Assembly (NCBI GenBank): GCA_029204225.1
Contig: CM055102.1
Coordinates: 47,462,870-47,526,869, forward strand
DNA length: 64,000 nt
Source: Diphasiastrum complanatum
Taxonomy: Eukaryota; Streptophyta; Lycopodiopsida; Lycopodiales; Lycopodiaceae
Reading direction: 5' to 3'
In this document: piece by piece, positions 61,801 to 64,000 of the stretch
How positions within the stretch are numbered: position 1 is the first letter of the stretch
How the letters are laid out: every line of letters starts with the position of its first letter
The notes under the pieces: generated by a model
The model's input: only the letters and a program-made list of their open reading frames with translations
The model's database searches: none
Told to the model about the DNA's origin: nothing
Translations under genes and position numbers: made by a program

Positions 61801-62230
61801 AAGCCGAAAGTTGAGCCAAACACATTGGATGTCGATTACATCATTTGAGCTCGACGAGCATGACAGTTTGAATGTCAGGTTCAACCATTAAGCCCTTATA
61901 GTTAAGCAGAGTAGCAATAAATAGTTAGTTGTGTTTTTAGCTTAAAGTATCTTGTAATGCTTAGCTAGTTAATTCTTGTAATCAAACCAAACATGCTATA
62001 TGTATTGGAGATCGAATACAAATATACAGTTCTGAACACAACACTCAATGAGGTGCGTGTCAAGGAAGAAATATAGTTCTAGTAGTAGCTATTCCAATTC
62101 GTGAGAAAAAAACACCTCTCTCACACGTCGACGCGCTGATCTGGAAAACAGACAATGCTCAAAAAAAATTTCGGATATATACTCGATTTTGATAATACAG
62201 AGGAGTTACAATTTTTCTGCTCAATGTACA
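61801..62230 (+). repeat. LTR-like sequence before the last copia element
   Basis: Composition and words such as 'agcaataaatagttagttgt' and 'cttgtaatgcttagctagtt' resemble the promoter/R part of a copia LTR. No primer-binding site is visible after it, so this is tentative. Confidence 0.35.
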
Positions 62231-62389
62231 CAATCTTTGAATGCTTTGTGTTGCTTATTCAATTCAATGGTAGATATACTTCCATTGCCATTTGACATCA
62301 TCTACAACCAGTATAGCAAGGAACTTCAAGAGTGAAAGGAGAAGAATGACAAAGCAGTAGTTGTCATCTCCTCTTCGAAGACATCATTA

Positions 62390-64000
62390 CCCTCGACCTA
62401 ATGCTAGAGAGATGTGGGATGCACTCACAACCAGATTTTAGGCCAAGTCACACAATCAGATAATGCATCTAGAGTTTCAACTCACCTATCTAAGATGGGA
62501 TGGCAAGGAGCTCATTAGCTTCATCAAAAAAATGAAGAACCTATTCTTGTCATTACACAATGCTGGAACAGAGCATGCAGAGCTACCTGCTATGTTCTCT
62601 ACCAAAATCTTTCCAGACTACCAGAATGCTGCTAGCTAAAGATCGTGACATGACCTTCAACAAAGCAGTCATCGACATCAAGGAAGAAGTCGAAGCCAAG
62701 ATCACTATGATGACAAAGTTGAGTCTGACCAAGCTCTCTACAACAACAAAGACTAGTCAAAGAAGAAGGCGTATCCTAAGAGGGAGTCGACAAGAAGCCA
62801 TGATTGAAGTCAACAGAAAGCGGGAGATCAAGAAGGCAGATCAAAGGGAAGGAACAAGAGCAAGCAACAAAGCAATGACAAGAAGACATGTAATAGATGC
62901 AGACGTGAAGGCCACATAGTGGACTGATGTTGGCTGAACTCAAAAATCGAGTGCATACACTGTTACAAGAAAGGACATGCAACCATGGATTGCTATGACA
63001 ATCCAAGGAACAAGAAATCTCAAAGCAGAAAAGAAAGCTCCAACAACACATTACATGTAGAGGAACATTCTTGATTCTGGTGCAACATCACATTTTGTTA
63101 CAACCAAACAGATCATTGTAGTCTACTTCATGCACAACAAGTCCGAAGCTCTCGACAAGTTTATAGAGTATGTAAACTAGGTTGAGAAGTGGACAGGAAG
63201 GAAGGTCGAGCAGATCAGAGACGATAGAGGAGGAGAGTACATCTCCAACCGATTTAACAACTTTTGTAAAAGTCAAGGCATCCTTCATAGAAAGACTACT
63301 GCATACACACCACAACACAATGGTGTAGCTGAGAGGAAAACCAGGACCCTCATGGAAGCAACAAGATGCATGATGGCCTATTCGAAGGCATCGAGATCTT
63401 TATGGGCTGAAGTAGTAGCTATAGTTGCCTACCTGTAGAATAGGACAAGCAAATCAAACATTCCTCACACAACTCCACATGAAGTGTGGTGGTGTTACAG
63501 GCTTGATTAGGCTCATGTACGAGTTTTTGGATGTGTTGCATATGCACACATAACCGACAAACTTCGAAAGAAGTTAGATGAGAAACTCGAGCAAGGATAT
63601 CTTGTAGGATATGATATTCATTCATCATACTACAAGATCTATATGCAACCATGGATTGCTATGACAATCCAAGGAACAAGAAATCTCAGAGCAGAAAAGA
63701 AAGCTCCAACAACACATTACATGTAGAGGAACATTCTTGATTCTGGTGCAACATCACATTTTGTTACAACCAAACAGATCATTGTAGTCTACTTCATGCA
63801 CAACAAGTCCGAAGCTCTCGACAAGTTTATAGAGTATGTAAACTAGGTTGAGAAGTGGACAGGAAGGAAGGTCGAGCAGATCAGAGACGATAGAGGAGGA
63901 GAGTACATCTCCAACCGATTTAACAACTTTTGTAAAAGTCAAGGCATCCTTCATAGAAAGACTACTGCATACACACCACAACACAATGGTGTAGCTGAGA
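62390..64000 (+). pseudogene. copia gag-protease-integrase remnant, runs off window
   Basis: Gag: MWDALTTRF, HLEFQLTYLRWDGKEL, FIKKMKNLFLSLHNAGTEHA (about 62410-62580), frameshift near 62625, then two zinc knuckles CNRCRREGHIVD.CW (62889) and CIHCYKKGHATMDC (62953). Protease LDSGATSHFVTT (about 63070) is intact, but it joins within 40 bp to integrase core (EKWTGRKVEQIRDDRGGEYI, about 63185; YTPQHNGVAERKTRTLMEAT, about 63305); the pre-integrase zinc domain and the first catalytic Asp are deleted. LRKKLDEKLEQGYLVGYD follows at about 63560, then the duplication begins. Confidence 0.85.
62977..64000 (+). repeat. 666-bp direct duplication
   Basis: 62977-63334 is repeated at 63643-64000 with one difference seen (A at 63023, G at 63689). 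The repeat starts at 'atgcaaccatggattgctat' and continues past the window end. It duplicates the second knuckle's tail, the protease and the integrase core. Confidence 0.93.

Overview
The window reads as a transposon-rich stretch of a land-plant nuclear genome: AT-rich, with spliced eukaryotic genes, nested Ty1/copia and Ty3/gypsy LTR retrotransposons with tRNA-Met-type or gypsy-type primer sites, very long pure GA/CT microsatellites, and one intact phytocyanin (plant blue-copper protein) gene. Fern, lycophyte or another large-genome lineage is a guess from the repeat style and from the transposase family; the sequence does not settle it.

Layout. 1-2.4 kb: minus-strand gypsy gag/protease relic and a degenerate repeat. 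2.4-4.2 kb: a broken copy (copy 1) of an unusual DDE-type transposase gene, cut by a copia element at 4183-8530. 8.5-11.4 kb: more copia debris. 12-21.6 kb: the most interesting part, a degraded non-LTR mobile element with (i) a roughly 1000-codon transposase-like gene (14841-18029, +) resembling DUF7869-type proteins and ending in a reader-like domain, (ii) a second spliced gene (18430-21590, +) ending in a DIPYG-type methyltransferase-like segment, (iii) a partial inverted copy of gene 1 (11992-13935, -) forming a 2-kb inverted repeat, and (iv) 14 copies of a palindrome close to CTATGCTNAGCATAG, confined to the gene 1 promoter and to non-coding parts and introns of gene 2. 23.8-24.8 kb: the phytocyanin gene, the only gene here that looks functional. 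28.3 kb: an 85-bp tRNA-like retroposon with a 16-bp target-site duplication.

30.8-40.7 kb: a copia copy split by a gypsy element (31381-38870) that carries a long extra reading frame with coiled-coil repeats after pol. 40.7-47.7 kb: mostly unassigned, strand-asymmetric sequence. 47.7-51.2 kb: two further truncated copia elements. 52-60.9 kb: a nearly complete but mutated copia element (53550-59023) inserted into the gag gene of an older minus-strand gypsy element; an unexplained 90-bp inverted repeat flanks it. 61.6-64 kb: another copia element with a 666-bp direct duplication that runs off the window.

Nearly all coding sequence is therefore defective mobile DNA. The testable idea is that gene 1, gene 2 and the palindromes belong to one mobile system: transposase, DNA-modifying partner and a repeated cis-site. 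That is inference from layout and motifs; every copy in the window is damaged.
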